Assembly: GCF_007997285.1 (NCBI RefSeq)
Contig: NZ_VORX01000003.1
Span: 558,001-622,000, forward strand
Source of the DNA: Gelidibacter salicanalis
GTDB lineage: Bacteria > Bacteroidota > Bacteroidia > Flavobacteriales > Flavobacteriaceae
Direction: 5' to 3'
Length of the DNA: 64,000 nucleotides
Every line of letters starts with the position of its first letter. Positions within the stretch are counted from its first letter, which is position 1. Of this stretch, positions 52,036-61,636 are shown one piece after another. The translations under genes and the position numbers were made by a program. A model generated the notes under the pieces. The model searched no databases and had not been told where the DNA came from. It was given only the letters and a program-made list of their open reading frames with translations.

Positions 52036-54408
52036 ATGATAAAACAGGTTGCAACGCTTATTCTTTTGTGTATGATAAGTGTTTGTCATGCTCAGGATTT
52101 TTCAGCTTTATGGCAAGGTTACTTTTCTTACAATACGATTAAAGATGTTGTTGCAGGTCCAAATAAAATATTTGCTGCCTCAGAGAATGCGGTGTTTACC
52201 TATGATCTGTCTACAAAAGCACTAAAGACGATTACCACTATAGAGGGTTTGTCCGGGCAGACCATCACCACCATTGCTTACAGTGATCGTTATGATACTT
52301 TGATGATTGGTTACGCTAACGGCCTTATTGAAATTGTTTCAGGACCAGAAAATCAGATTTTATCGGTTGTTGATATATTAGATAAACAAACGATACCTCC
52401 CAATTTAAAAGCCATCAATCATTTTAATATTGCTGAAGACAAAGTGTACATTGCCACAGACTTTGGGATTTCAGTTTACGATTTAGAACGTCTTGAATTT
52501 GGCGATTCCTATTTTATGGGGGCTAAAGGCAGTCACGTTAAAGTCCAACAGACCACCACATCAAATGGGACATTGTACGCTGCCTGTGGCGACAATAACG
52601 CTATAAAATCAGCAGCGTTATCTAACCCAAACCTTATAGATTTTCAGCAATGGCAAACCTTGGGCACAGGAAGTTTTGTTGCGGTACAACAGGTGGGCAC
52701 ACGTTTGTATGCCGTCAAAACTGATCAAAGTATTTACGAAATCACCAACAACATCGTCACGGCACGTTTCAAGTATGCAAGTTTGCCCTTAGATGCCACA
52801 TCTGTCAAGGATCAGTTGGTCCTCACCACCAAAGATCATGTCTACATATACGATAGTAATTTGAATCTGATCACTAGCGTTGCCCTTACTTCAGAATACG
52901 ACACCCAATTTACAAGTGCTGTAATCCTTGAATCAACAATTTTTGTGGGAACACAACATTTAGGGGTTTTACAGTCAAATTTTTTCAATTCCAATACTTT
53001 TGAGGTAATCAAACCTGAAGGTCCTTTGCTGAACGATGCTTTTAAAATTGAAGCAGCTCATGGCAATTTATGGGTCACCTATGGCGATTATACGGAGTCC
53101 TACAACCCATTTCCCTTGCGAAGTTATGGGATAAGTCATTTAAATAATGAGACTTGGAATAATACCCCCTTTGATGAACTTCTCAATGCCCAAAACTTAA
53201 ATTATATTGCGGTCAATCCGTTTAATCCCTCCCAAGTATTTATAAGTGCATGTCAACAAGGCCTTCTTGAACTGAATAACGATACTGCTGGAAATTTATT
53301 AGATCACACCAATAGCGGATTGGAATCGATGCGCGTGCCGTCGTCTCCATCTACAATTTCAGTAAGACAAACGGGCTCAATGTTTGATAGAAATGGCGTA
53401 TTGTGGACGCTCACATGCCGTGTAGATAAAGCATTAAAATCATTTAATCCCAGTACGGGCGAGTGGCGGGGTTATAGTTTTAAGGACATTATTCCGGATG
53501 CCTTTCATGACGAATTGGGTTTTGGAGATATCGCTATGGATAGAAATGGCACCAAATGGATTGGCGCTTTTAACAAAGGGCTGATAGGATACAATGAAAA
53601 CGGGGCGAAGATTAAAAATTTAAATACTGAAGCACAAAACTTGCCAAGCAGCGTGGTAAATGCAGTGGCCGTAGATCATAATAACCAATTGTGGATTGGC
53701 ACCATCAAAGGTCTTAGGGTACTTTACAATACGGCAGGATTTTTTGAAGACTCCAACGCCACCGTCAAGGAAATAGTGGTGCTGGATGAAGGCATTCCTC
53801 AAGAATTATTGTCCAATCAATACATTACGGATATTAAGGTTGATGGTTCAAATAATAAATGGATTGGAACGCTTGATGCAGGAATATTCTGTTTTTCTCC
53901 AGACGGACAGCAAACCATTTATCATTTTACAACGGCCAACTCGCCCTTGCCTTCTAACTTTGTAAAAGACATCTCTATAGATGCGCAAAATGGAAAGGTA
54001 TTTATAGCCACCGCAAAAGGACTTATGTCCTTTACTTCCGGAGCGTCCAGCCCTAAAGAGGCGTTGTCTCAAGCGTATGTATATCCCAATCCCGTTCGAC
54101 CTGAATATCATAGTCTGGGTGCAAACAATTTAAATGATATAACCAAGGGGGTTAAAATTAAGAGCCTCACTGAAAACGTTAATATTAAGATTACAGATAT
54201 TGAAGGAAATCTTGTGGCTGAAGCACAGTCATGGGTCAATTTACGGGCCTCACGTTCTGGTTATAACTTTGCTATTGATGGGGGAACCGCCATTTGGAAT
54301 GGAAAAAACTTGGCCAATCACATTGTATCGTCAGGCGTTTATTTAATTATGATTTCTGACCTGGATACGTTTGAAAGCAAAGTATTAAAATTGCTGATTA
54401 TTAGATAA
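52036..54408 (+). CDS. porZ: Type IX secretion system surface protein PorZ
   Basis: A 790-residue surface protein with signal peptide (VATLILLCMISVCHA). Two seven-bladed propellers with short two-component-regulator repeats follow (NTIKDVVAGPNKIFAASENAVFTYD; WIGTIKGLRVLYN; KWIGTLDAGIFCFSPDG; NSPLPSNFVKDISID). The C-terminal region starts YPNPVRPEY and ends in SGVYLIMISDLDTFESKVLKLLIIR, a sorting-type beta sandwich. In Porphyromonas PorZ belongs to the attachment complex that delivers A-LPS to cargo. The gene order porZ-recO is typical of Flavobacteriia. ATG 52036 gives a proper signal peptide. Confidence 0.88.
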   Translation: MIKQVATLILLCMISVCHAQDFSALWQGYFSYNTIKDVVAGPNKIFAASENAVFTYDLSTKALKTITTIEGLSGQTITTIAYSDRYDTLMIGYANGLIEIVSGPENQILSVVDILDKQTIPPNLKAINHFNIAEDKVYIATDFGISVYDLERLEFGDSYFMGAKGSHVKVQQTTTSNGTLYAACGDNNAIKSAALSNPNLIDFQQWQTLGTGSFVAVQQVGTRLYAVKTDQSIYEITNNIVTARFKYASLPLDATSVKDQLVLTTKDHVYIYDSNLNLITSVALTSEYDTQFTSAVILESTIFVGTQHLGVLQSNFFNSNTFEVIKPEGPLLNDAFKIEAAHGNLWVTYGDYTESYNPFPLRSYGISHLNNETWNNTPFDELLNAQNLNYIAVNPFNPSQVFISACQQGLLELNNDTAGNLLDHTNSGLESMRVPSSPSTISVRQTGSMFDRNGVLWTLTCRVDKALKSFNPSTGEWRGYSFKDIIPDAFHDELGFGDIAMDRNGTKWIGAFNKGLIGYNENGAKIKNLNTEAQNLPSSVVNAVAVDHNNQLWIGTIKGLRVLYNTAGFFEDSNATVKEIVVLDEGIPQELLSNQYITDIKVDGSNNKWIGTLDAGIFCFSPDGQQTIYHFTTANSPLPSNFVKDISIDAQNGKVFIATAKGLMSFTSGASSPKEALSQAYVYPNPVRPEYHSLGANNLNDITKGVKIKSLTENVNIKITDIEGNLVAEAQSWVNLRASRSGYNFAIDGGTAIWNGKNLANHIVSSGVYLIMISDLDTFESKVLKLLIIR

Positions 54409-54427
54409 TGATCTTACTTAAGAAACT

Positions 54428-55147
54428 ATGTTAGTCAAAACCAACGCCATTGTACTTTCTAAATTGAAGTATGGTGACCATGATGTGATTGTGAAGTGCT
54501 ACACAAAAAATCGTGGGGTGGTCAGTTATTTGTTGAAAGGCATCTTAAAAAGTAAACGCAGCAATTCAAAAATTGCCTATTACCAACCACTTTCACAATT
54601 AGAAATAGAAGAAAATTACAAGGCACATCAGTCTTTACATTTTATAACGGACGTCAAACTTAGCGTGCCGTACCATAGCATGCATACCAATATTTTAAAA
54701 GCTGCAATCGTCATGTTTTTATCTGAAGTTCTAGCGACCACCCTAAAAGAGGAAGAAAGTAATTTGACACTGTATGAGTTTTTGGAAACCACTTTGCAGT
54801 GGCTCGATCATGAAACTGATTTTGCCAACTTCCATCTCCTGTTTTTGCTAGAATTAAGCAAACATTTGGGATTTTATCCAGATACGGAGCAATCCAGCTT
54901 TCCGTATTTCAATTTAAGTACCGGGAGTTTCGAGTTAAAACCGCATCAAAATTATACCGTTTCAGGTGAAAACTTAAAATTCTTAAAAGCCTTAATGGGC
55001 ATAAAATTTGATGAGCTAAGTACAGTAAAAATGGCGTCTGCACAGCGGCAAACGTTATTAAACACATTATTATTTTATTTTGAATTACATCTGTCCGATT
55101 TTAGAAAACCAAAATCCCTACAAGTATTACAGCAAGTCTTTAACTAA
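54428..55147 (+). CDS. recO: DNA repair protein RecO
   Basis: A 239-residue RecO: an N-terminal OB fold (KTNAIVLSKLKYGDHDVIVKCYTKNRGVVSYLLKGI, residues ~4-40), then a helical domain with FLSEVLATTLKEEESNLTLYEFLETTLQWLD and FLLELSKHLGFYPD. The four Cys of zinc-binding RecO are absent, as in many Bacteroidota. It anneals ssDNA and loads RecA in the RecFOR pathway. The gene starts 20 bases after porZ and is followed 18 bases later by a receptor gene, so all three are likely co-transcribed. Confidence 0.92.
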   Translation: MLVKTNAIVLSKLKYGDHDVIVKCYTKNRGVVSYLLKGILKSKRSNSKIAYYQPLSQLEIEENYKAHQSLHFITDVKLSVPYHSMHTNILKAAIVMFLSEVLATTLKEEESNLTLYEFLETTLQWLDHETDFANFHLLFLLELSKHLGFYPDTEQSSFPYFNLSTGSFELKPHQNYTVSGENLKFLKALMGIKFDELSTVKMASAQRQTLLNTLLFYFELHLSDFRKPKSLQVLQQVFN

Positions 55148-55164
55148 AACTGACCCTCTCTCAT

Positions 55165-57576
55165 ATGAAATTTTTGTTGTCCCTAGGTGTCTTTCTGCTA
55201 ATGTGCATTTCAGCACAGTCACAAAAAGTCAAAATTATAGAAGAAACTACAAGCCTTCCTATTGTCGGGGCAATCATTTATAATGAATCAAAGGCGACCT
55301 CTGTCATGTCTGGCATTGATGGTGTAGCCAAACTGGGTCAATTTTCTTCTGATGATTGGGTGTTTATTGAACATCTGCTTTATGAAACAAGCAGTTTTAA
55401 ATTGTCTGCCATCCTAGAGAAAACCATTTTCTTAAAACCAAAAATTGAAGGGTTGGATGAAATTGTACTTTCGGCCTCAAAATTTCAGCAGAGCAAGCGC
55501 GATATTCCTCAAAAAATCATCAGTATCAGTGCAAAATCTATAGCGTTTTCCAATCCGCAAACCAGTGCAGATCTCTTAGAGAGTAGCGGGAATGTGTATA
55601 TTCAAAAAAGTCAAATGGGAGGTGGAAGCCCTATGATTAGAGGCTTGTCTACCAATCGGCTCTTAATTACCGTAGATGGCGTACGGATGAATAATGCCAT
55701 CTTTAGAGACGGGAATTTACAAAATGTCATTTCAATAGATCCTTTTACAATTCAAAACACTGAAGTGACACTTGGTGCGGGTTCCGTGGTATATGGAAGT
55801 GATGCGCTTGGAGGGGTAATGAGTTTTTATACTCAAAATCCGCAATTGTCTACTTCTGATACCTTGTCATTTAAAGCCAATGCTGTAGTGCGATACGCCA
55901 CCGCCAATAAAGAAAAAACGGGACATCTCGACCTGAATTTTGGTCTGAAAAAGTGGGCATTTTATAGTAGTGTCAGTTATACTGATTTTGACGATTTGCG
56001 TATGGGAAGCCATGGGCCTTCAGAATATTTAAGACCTGAATACGTGCGTACGATTGATGGCGCGGATCTGATGGTTGCCAATATCAATCCGTTAATTCAG
56101 ATGCCGACGGGGTATGACCAGATTAATTTTTTACAGAAAGTACGTTATAAACCTCAAGAAGATTGGACCTTTGATTTAGGCCTGTATTACACCACAACTT
56201 CTGACTATTCGAGATACGACCGATTGATCCGTTATAAAGGGGATCATTTGCGTTCCGCAGAATGGAATTACGGACCTCAACGTTGGTTTATGGGAAATAT
56301 TCAGGTTACTAAACTGAGTAGTAATTCTAATTTATACGACAAGATTCAGGCAACTATGGCCTACCAGAATTTTCAGGAAAGTCGTATGGATCGAGATTTT
56401 GGAAAGCCAAAGCGAAATATCAGGGAAGAGGCTGTTGATGCAATTTCGGCCAATTTGGATTTAGAAAAACAGTTGGGCACAAAAACAGAATTGTTTTATG
56501 GCTTAGAATATATATACAATCAAGTAGCCTCTTCAGGTAGTGAAGAACATATCGGAACTGGCACCGCATTTCCTACAGTTTCACGCTATCCGAATGGTTC
56601 CAATTGGCAATCAGTAGCAGCGTATACGAGTTTAAAGTATAAGCCCAACCCGAAATTTGTTTTTCAAACTGGAGTTCGTTACAATCACGTTGTACTTCAT
56701 GCTGATTTTACAGAGAATAACGCCTATTTAAATCTGCCATATACCAAAACAAAAATCAACACAGGTGCCTTTACGGGGACAGCTGGTGTCAATTGGAATC
56801 CTAACCAAATGCTTGCCCTAAAATTAAACGCATCGTCGGCTTTTAGAGCCCCAAACATTGATGACATTGGGAAAGTATTCGATTCAGAGCCGGGTGCTGT
56901 AGTAGTGCCAAATGACTATTTACAACCGGAATATGCCTACGGGCTCGAACTTGGGATAAAATTCAATATTGAAAATAAAGTAATTTTGGACATGGCTACC
57001 TACTACACTTTATTAGATAACACCTTGGTACGACGGGATTTTACTCTTAATGGGGCTACTGAAATTATGTATGACGGGGAGTTGAGCACTGTTCAGGCCA
57101 TTCAAAATGCCGCAGAATCTCGAATTTACGGACTTGAAGTGGGCCTTATGGTCAATTTTACCGAGGCTTTAAAACTAAAATCTGACTATAATATTATTGG
57201 GGGTAGGGAGGAAGATGATTTTGGAAACCGAACCCCGCTACGTCATGCCGCCCCAAGGTTTGGAGCTACCCATCTCATATGGCAACGTAAAAAATTGCAT
57301 GTTGATGCCTTTGCAACCTACAATAGCGAATTGTCCAACAATCAATTGGCGCCGTCCGAGCAAGGTAAAGGTTATATGTATGCTTCAGATGCGAATGGAA
57401 ATCCTTATGCACCATGCTGGCATACGTTAAATTTTAGAACCCAATATCAATTTAATAAGGCGATATCCTTAACGGCGAGTTTAGAAAATATCACAGACCA
57501 ACGTTATAAAACTTATTCCTCGGGAATCGCTGCTCCAGGTCGAAATTTGATATTTTCCTTAAAGTATACATTGTAA
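55165..57576 (+). CDS. TonB-dependent outer-membrane receptor
   Basis: An 803-residue receptor. The signal peptide (LLSLGVFLLMCISAQS) is followed by a carboxypeptidase-like regulatory domain (~20-95, IVGAIIYNESKATSVMSGIDGVAKL), a TonB-box-like IVLSA, the plug (~105-225: ADLLESSGNVYIQKSQMGGGSPMIRGLSTNRLLITVDGVRMN; VEVTLGAGSVVYGSDALGGVMSFYT) and a 22-strand barrel ending ISLTASLENITDQRYKTYSSGIAAPGRNLIFSLKYTL. The closing segment resembles haem/siderophore-type receptors; ligand unknown. It is 18 bases after recO. Confidence 0.92.
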   Translation: MKFLLSLGVFLLMCISAQSQKVKIIEETTSLPIVGAIIYNESKATSVMSGIDGVAKLGQFSSDDWVFIEHLLYETSSFKLSAILEKTIFLKPKIEGLDEIVLSASKFQQSKRDIPQKIISISAKSIAFSNPQTSADLLESSGNVYIQKSQMGGGSPMIRGLSTNRLLITVDGVRMNNAIFRDGNLQNVISIDPFTIQNTEVTLGAGSVVYGSDALGGVMSFYTQNPQLSTSDTLSFKANAVVRYATANKEKTGHLDLNFGLKKWAFYSSVSYTDFDDLRMGSHGPSEYLRPEYVRTIDGADLMVANINPLIQMPTGYDQINFLQKVRYKPQEDWTFDLGLYYTTTSDYSRYDRLIRYKGDHLRSAEWNYGPQRWFMGNIQVTKLSSNSNLYDKIQATMAYQNFQESRMDRDFGKPKRNIREEAVDAISANLDLEKQLGTKTELFYGLEYIYNQVASSGSEEHIGTGTAFPTVSRYPNGSNWQSVAAYTSLKYKPNPKFVFQTGVRYNHVVLHADFTENNAYLNLPYTKTKINTGAFTGTAGVNWNPNQMLALKLNASSAFRAPNIDDIGKVFDSEPGAVVVPNDYLQPEYAYGLELGIKFNIENKVILDMATYYTLLDNTLVRRDFTLNGATEIMYDGELSTVQAIQNAAESRIYGLEVGLMVNFTEALKLKSDYNIIGGREEDDFGNRTPLRHAAPRFGATHLIWQRKKLHVDAFATYNSELSNNQLAPSEQGKGYMYASDANGNPYAPCWHTLNFRTQYQFNKAISLTASLENITDQRYKTYSSGIAAPGRNLIFSLKYTL

Positions 57577-57606
57577 AAAACAGGTGCCCAACATCCGGTC
57601 TGTTTT
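57577..57606. terminator. Weak hairpin between convergent genes
   Basis: Stem AAAACAG/CTGTTTT (57577-57583 with 57600-57606), A-rich on the left and T-rich on the right, between two converging stops. Confidence 0.4.
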
Positions 57607-57611
57607 AAAAC

Positions 57612-60600
57612 TTAAGTGCGTTTTAAGATGCGTTTGGTCACTACTCGATCATTGGAAAGCACAACGCGCGCAATGTAGACGGCTTGACTTATATGTTTCA
57701 GATCATAAATTTCAGTGTGTTTGTTGGCTTTAAAACTATGAACTATTCTGCCCAAAAGATCTATTATTTCTACAGATTTAATGGTTAGGTGTTGGCCAAT
57801 TGAAAATTGAACATGACCGTTACTAAGTTCGTTAATTATCAATTCTTCAGTTAGGGTGATGGGTGCTTCTGAGGCAAGAGTAAGAGATTTAAAATGAATT
57901 TCAAACCGATCTTTAAATACACCTGCTGCAGAGGTAAAGCTATAATCGCTATTAGAAAGCGTGTGTGAGCGCTCCAGTAAATTGTCCTGAAGCTGAAGGT
58001 GATGGTCGTCAAAAAAGGAACCTTGGGTTTGGGCCACAGAAAGCCTATACACCGTGGGTTGTGAAAGTGTGGTTTGAAAGGCAATTGGAATCACCTCCTC
58101 TGAGGTTAAACTACTGGGCGCCTTACCTTGTATTGCATAAGTTTGCGTACGGTTTGGGATAAGAGTATGGATGCTCGCACCTACTGATAAAGCAAGTCGT
58201 TCCGCATCATAGGTAAAACCGTCAAAATCATCTGTGGCACCTTCTACATAAGCTACTAAAATCTGATTAAAAAGTCCGGTATCAGAAGTCAGGTTGATCC
58301 ATAGTTTGTTGGCTACCGGTGTCATATCATCTCTAAAAAATTGTGCATTGCTAGTATGATCTGCCATCCTCATGGAGTTCTTAAATGTCAAGGTTCCGCC
58401 GTTATGGATCCCTTTCACAAAAAAGCCTTGACCTGACGGAATAAAATTAGTGGGCATAATTTTGCTAGCCCCAGCCGTATTACCGCTTCCTGTGGTGATA
58501 ATAGCGTAATCTGCACTGTTAAAATTAAGTACTTGATTCCCAGGGTTGCTGGCCAAAGGGGGTGAAAACTGCGACCATAAATAGGCAGCGCCATCTATAA
58601 CAGTGTTGTTTTCCTGATGAAGCATATCGAAATGGATGGCAGAAGGATAAGGGTTTCCAATTAAATTCCAATCGTTATCGGTAGGAAAGCTGTTCGTAAT
58701 AATCGGTGTTTCAATATTACCAGTATTAAAGGGGCCAATAAATGTCGTCTCATCAATTCTGGGAAAAGGAATGTTGGTAGATTTGGAAGTTGCAGCATAG
58801 CCCACGCCAGGAATCATCCTGCCGGTGGCCAGTTGCCAATCATCACCATTGTCATCAATATTATCGCCATTCGTATCCAAATAATTTGATGCCTCAAAAT
58901 AAAAGCGTCGGTTAGGTAAGGCCATGTTGAGCGCGTTTTCAACAAGCATATGACGTACTGGAGAACTCCAATAGGTATAGGTATACCACTTTTGTTTGAG
59001 AGGTGTCGACTTATTAACGACTGCAGTCCCGTGGTCATGCAGGGTAAAAGTGCCTGCGGCATTACCGTCACCACGTTGGATGAAAGCGCCTTTAGTATCG
59101 ATCACAATTTTTCCAAATGCTTCAGGCGAAAGCCCTTTTACGACTACATCAGTCAAAACTTCTACATAATGATCATCGGTTATGGTGAGTGTATACCCTG
59201 ACTTGACTACTAAACTGCAGGTCGTAAAGCTCGGGTTTGATGCACCTGTAGAATAATTATCATTCATGATCGTAAGGGTATTGTTGTTTGGGGCTGTAGG
59301 GAACCAATGCTGCCCATTCCAACTGCTCTGTTCTATATGGATAGGGATGACCGTGCTCGATTTATAACATGTGGCGCTGTTTTCCCGAACCTGAGCGTAG
59401 TATTGATAGCCATTACGATTTTCTAAACTTAAGATGTTAAGGGTAGAATGTTGTTGTCCAGAATAAGAAGAATCCATGGGCTGTATTTCGTGCCAATCGG
59501 TGCTATTTGGTGCGTTGTAAAACCATTGGTAGGCCAACGGGAAACCTCCCAAAATCCCTTCTTGAGCAGCTACAGTTAAGGAAGCAAACACGGCACATTT
59601 AGAAGCTAAAACCAAGGGTTGATGAGTGATTTGTGGAGCTGCACCACCTGAAAAATCGAAGATGCCAATATTAGAATAATCATTGGTTTTACATGATGAT
59701 TCGCCAGACCCCACCCAATCGATAATATTCCAATCGGCCAGATTAAAATTGGCATTAGGCAGTTTGGACGCTGAAGGTAGGCGTCTAAAATTAAAACCGC
59801 GATCGCCAGTAATAATCGTGGCGTCCATCCAATTCTTATCCAAATACACACCAAATTCGTCAACAACTACGGTATTATTTGATTTTAGCAACCTAAAAAC
59901 ATCATGTTCACCATCTTTTTTATTAATGCCGACCAATGTACTCATTTGACGCGCCAGCTGTCCGTTGCCACCAAGTTGTGGGCAGGTATTGCTGGCGGTG
60001 GGCGAATTAGTAATGCCAACTGCAAGGACATAGAGCGCATTGTGGGCTAAATTTACAGCATTGAGCTTTATGGTGTTGGTGGGGTTAGCCGCCCCATTAT
60101 GGTAAATGCCCAAAGCGTAGTTCTCCAACGCTATGCTAGTCCCGGTGCCATTATAAATTTCAATATAACTCAGTCCTCCAGCGGTTGCATCGGTCACCTC
60201 ACTTATGATCAGATCTGAAAGCGTACTACTGCCTTCACACCCGCCAATACTGCTGTCAATCACCGTAAATGGTGAGATACTCGTACAGCCTAAATCGTCC
60301 ACAACTCTTATATTTCCAGTGGCAGCCCCAACAGGAATTAGCGCTTGCACTGTATTTGAATTGATCACATGGACTTGCATGGCCTTCCCATTGATAGTAG
60401 CTGAGGTGGTTGGACCAAAATTAGACCCGTTTAGCGTTACAAGCGTTCCACTTGGTCCACTACGTGGTGTTAAAGCTGTACTTGAAGACATACAGCGTCC
60501 CGTGCCTCGAACGGCAAAAGTGTATGGGTTTTCATCACTATCGTCGTTGATGATGGAAACGATAGCATTTCTTACCCCAGCAGCCAAGGGAGAAAATTGA

Positions 60601-60929
60601 ATTTCAAATAAGGAAAAGGTTTGAGGAGCAATCACAGATTCAGGGACTACGGTGATGGTAAAATCCGAAGAATTTACGCCAATAACATTGACTTTTGTGA
60701 TGCGAAGATCTCCGTTACCTAAGTTGCGAATTCGATAAGATTTAGATTGGGTTGCCCCTATAAATTGAGCTGCAAATAAGGTGTTATCTGTGCCCTGCGG
60801 ATTGGAATCGCCATTGACAATTTCTGGAAAGGTGCCCACATTTCCTTCAACTTTAATTTCTGGAATTTGGCCAACGGCGGAAAATGCAAAGCTCAATGAG
60901 GCAAATAAGACGAGGTTAAGTTTATCCAT
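57612..60929 (-). CDS. Secreted multidomain protein with lamin-tail domain and type IX sorting tail
   Basis: A 1105-residue exported protein. After a signal peptide (NLVLFASLSFAFSAVGQ) it has a choice-of-anchor D unit (~25-140, LRITKVNVIGVNSSDFTI and NDDSDENPYTFAVRGTG), an IPT/TIG domain (~145-225, SGTLVTLNGSNFGPTT), a lamin-tail domain (~235-425, LIISEVTDATAGGLSYIEIYNGTG), an Ig-like part, a long beta-rich surface region, and a C-terminal type A sorting domain (~1030-1105) ending AVYIARVVLSNDRVVTKRILKRT. It should pass the outer membrane by the type IX system and be anchored or released. No catalytic motif; adhesion is a guess. Monocistronic. Confidence 0.88.
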   Translation of the reverse strand: MDKLNLVLFASLSFAFSAVGQIPEIKVEGNVGTFPEIVNGDSNPQGTDNTLFAAQFIGATQSKSYRIRNLGNGDLRITKVNVIGVNSSDFTITVVPESVIAPQTFSLFEIQFSPLAAGVRNAIVSIINDDSDENPYTFAVRGTGRCMSSSTALTPRSGPSGTLVTLNGSNFGPTTSATINGKAMQVHVINSNTVQALIPVGAATGNIRVVDDLGCTSISPFTVIDSSIGGCEGSSTLSDLIISEVTDATAGGLSYIEIYNGTGTSIALENYALGIYHNGAANPTNTIKLNAVNLAHNALYVLAVGITNSPTASNTCPQLGGNGQLARQMSTLVGINKKDGEHDVFRLLKSNNTVVVDEFGVYLDKNWMDATIITGDRGFNFRRLPSASKLPNANFNLADWNIIDWVGSGESSCKTNDYSNIGIFDFSGGAAPQITHQPLVLASKCAVFASLTVAAQEGILGGFPLAYQWFYNAPNSTDWHEIQPMDSSYSGQQHSTLNILSLENRNGYQYYAQVRENSATCYKSSTVIPIHIEQSSWNGQHWFPTAPNNNTLTIMNDNYSTGASNPSFTTCSLVVKSGYTLTITDDHYVEVLTDVVVKGLSPEAFGKIVIDTKGAFIQRGDGNAAGTFTLHDHGTAVVNKSTPLKQKWYTYTYWSSPVRHMLVENALNMALPNRRFYFEASNYLDTNGDNIDDNGDDWQLATGRMIPGVGYAATSKSTNIPFPRIDETTFIGPFNTGNIETPIITNSFPTDNDWNLIGNPYPSAIHFDMLHQENNTVIDGAAYLWSQFSPPLASNPGNQVLNFNSADYAIITTGSGNTAGASKIMPTNFIPSGQGFFVKGIHNGGTLTFKNSMRMADHTSNAQFFRDDMTPVANKLWINLTSDTGLFNQILVAYVEGATDDFDGFTYDAERLALSVGASIHTLIPNRTQTYAIQGKAPSSLTSEEVIPIAFQTTLSQPTVYRLSVAQTQGSFFDDHHLQLQDNLLERSHTLSNSDYSFTSAAGVFKDRFEIHFKSLTLASEAPITLTEELIINELSNGHVQFSIGQHLTIKSVEIIDLLGRIVHSFKANKHTEIYDLKHISQAVYIARVVLSNDRVVTKRILKRT

Positions 60930-61033
60930 AGCTACATAAATAATTCCCTGTTACCTACACAAGTAAGTAAATATAATTCAAAAACGCTAACAGTCAGATG
61001 GTTATGAATTTGAATTTATTAACAAAATGTTTC

Positions 61034-61041
61034 TATTTTTG
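61034..61041 (+). promoter_or_regulatory. -7 box immediately before the recX start
   Basis: TATTTTTG matches TAnnTTTG, ending 3 bases before ATG 61045. The transcript would begin at or beside the start codon (leaderless). Confidence 0.4.
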
Positions 61042-61044
61042 TAT

Positions 61045-61515
61045 ATGCACTCACAAAAGACCTATACGGTAGACGAAGCCATAAAAAAGCTGGAACATTA
61101 CTGCAGTTATCAGGAGCGCTGCCATAAGGAAGTTGCCCAAAAGCTCTACACCATACGAATGATTCCTGAAGCTATCGATCATATTGTGGTAAAATTAATG
61201 CAGGATAATTTCCTAAATGAAGAGCGCTATGCGAAAGCATTCGTCAGCGGAAAATTCAGAATTAAGAAATGGGGTAAACAGCGCTTAACCCGAGAGCTCA
61301 AACAGAAAGATATTGGTAAAACGCTAATCACTATGGCGCTTCAAACCATCAATGATCAGGACTATTTAGAAACCTTCCATATACTGGCAGAAAAGAAAGC
61401 TGAAACCATCCGAGAATCCAACCCACAGAAGAAAAAGAAAAAACTTGCCGATTATCTGTTGTACAGAGGATGGGAAAGCCATTTGGTCTATGATAAGGTT
61501 AATGAGTTGTTTTGA
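61045..61515 (+). CDS. recX: RecX-family regulator of RecA
   Basis: A 156-residue all-helical protein in three tandem helix bundles: YTVDEAIKKLEHYCSYQERCHKEVAQKL, MIPEAIDHIVVKLMQDNFLNEERYAKAFVSGKFRIKKWGKQRLTRELKQKDI, and YLETFHILAEKKAETI followed by KKLADYLLYRGWESHLVYDKVNEL. RecX binds RecA filaments and inhibits them. An ATG at 61027 would add six residues (FLFLY) but lies before the -7 box. ATG 61045 is preferred. A decayed 7-bp repeat follows the stop. Confidence 0.92.
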   Translation: MHSQKTYTVDEAIKKLEHYCSYQERCHKEVAQKLYTIRMIPEAIDHIVVKLMQDNFLNEERYAKAFVSGKFRIKKWGKQRLTRELKQKDIGKTLITMALQTINDQDYLETFHILAEKKAETIRESNPQKKKKKLADYLLYRGWESHLVYDKVNELF

Positions 61516-61520
61516 AATTG

Positions 61521-61548
61521 GGGGAGTGGGGAGTGAGGAGTGAGAAGT
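61521..61548. repeat. Decayed 7-bp tandem repeat, second locus
   Basis: Four 7-bp units, GGGGAGT twice, GAGGAGT and GAGAAGT, lie 6 bases after the recX stop. The last unit is a rotation of the GTGAGAA unit of the array at 41331. Confidence 0.6.
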
Positions 61549-61583
61549 CGTATGGATACTTTTTGTAAGAATAGTCCAATAAA

Positions 61584-61615
61584 AAACTGCATCATCCTTA
61601 AGAACAATGCAGTTT
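61584..61615 (-). terminator. Terminator of the beta-barrel gene at 61637
   Basis: A 9-bp stem AAACTGCAT/ATGCAGTTT (61584-61592 with 61607-61615), followed on the minus strand by a T run, 22 bases behind the stop codon. Confidence 0.75.
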
Positions 61616-61636
61616 AAATATACGCTATCAATTGTT

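Noticed and set aside
59683-60600. Plus-strand frames opposite the secreted multidomain gene
   Set aside because: They lie entirely within a long gene with clear domains and have no features of their own.
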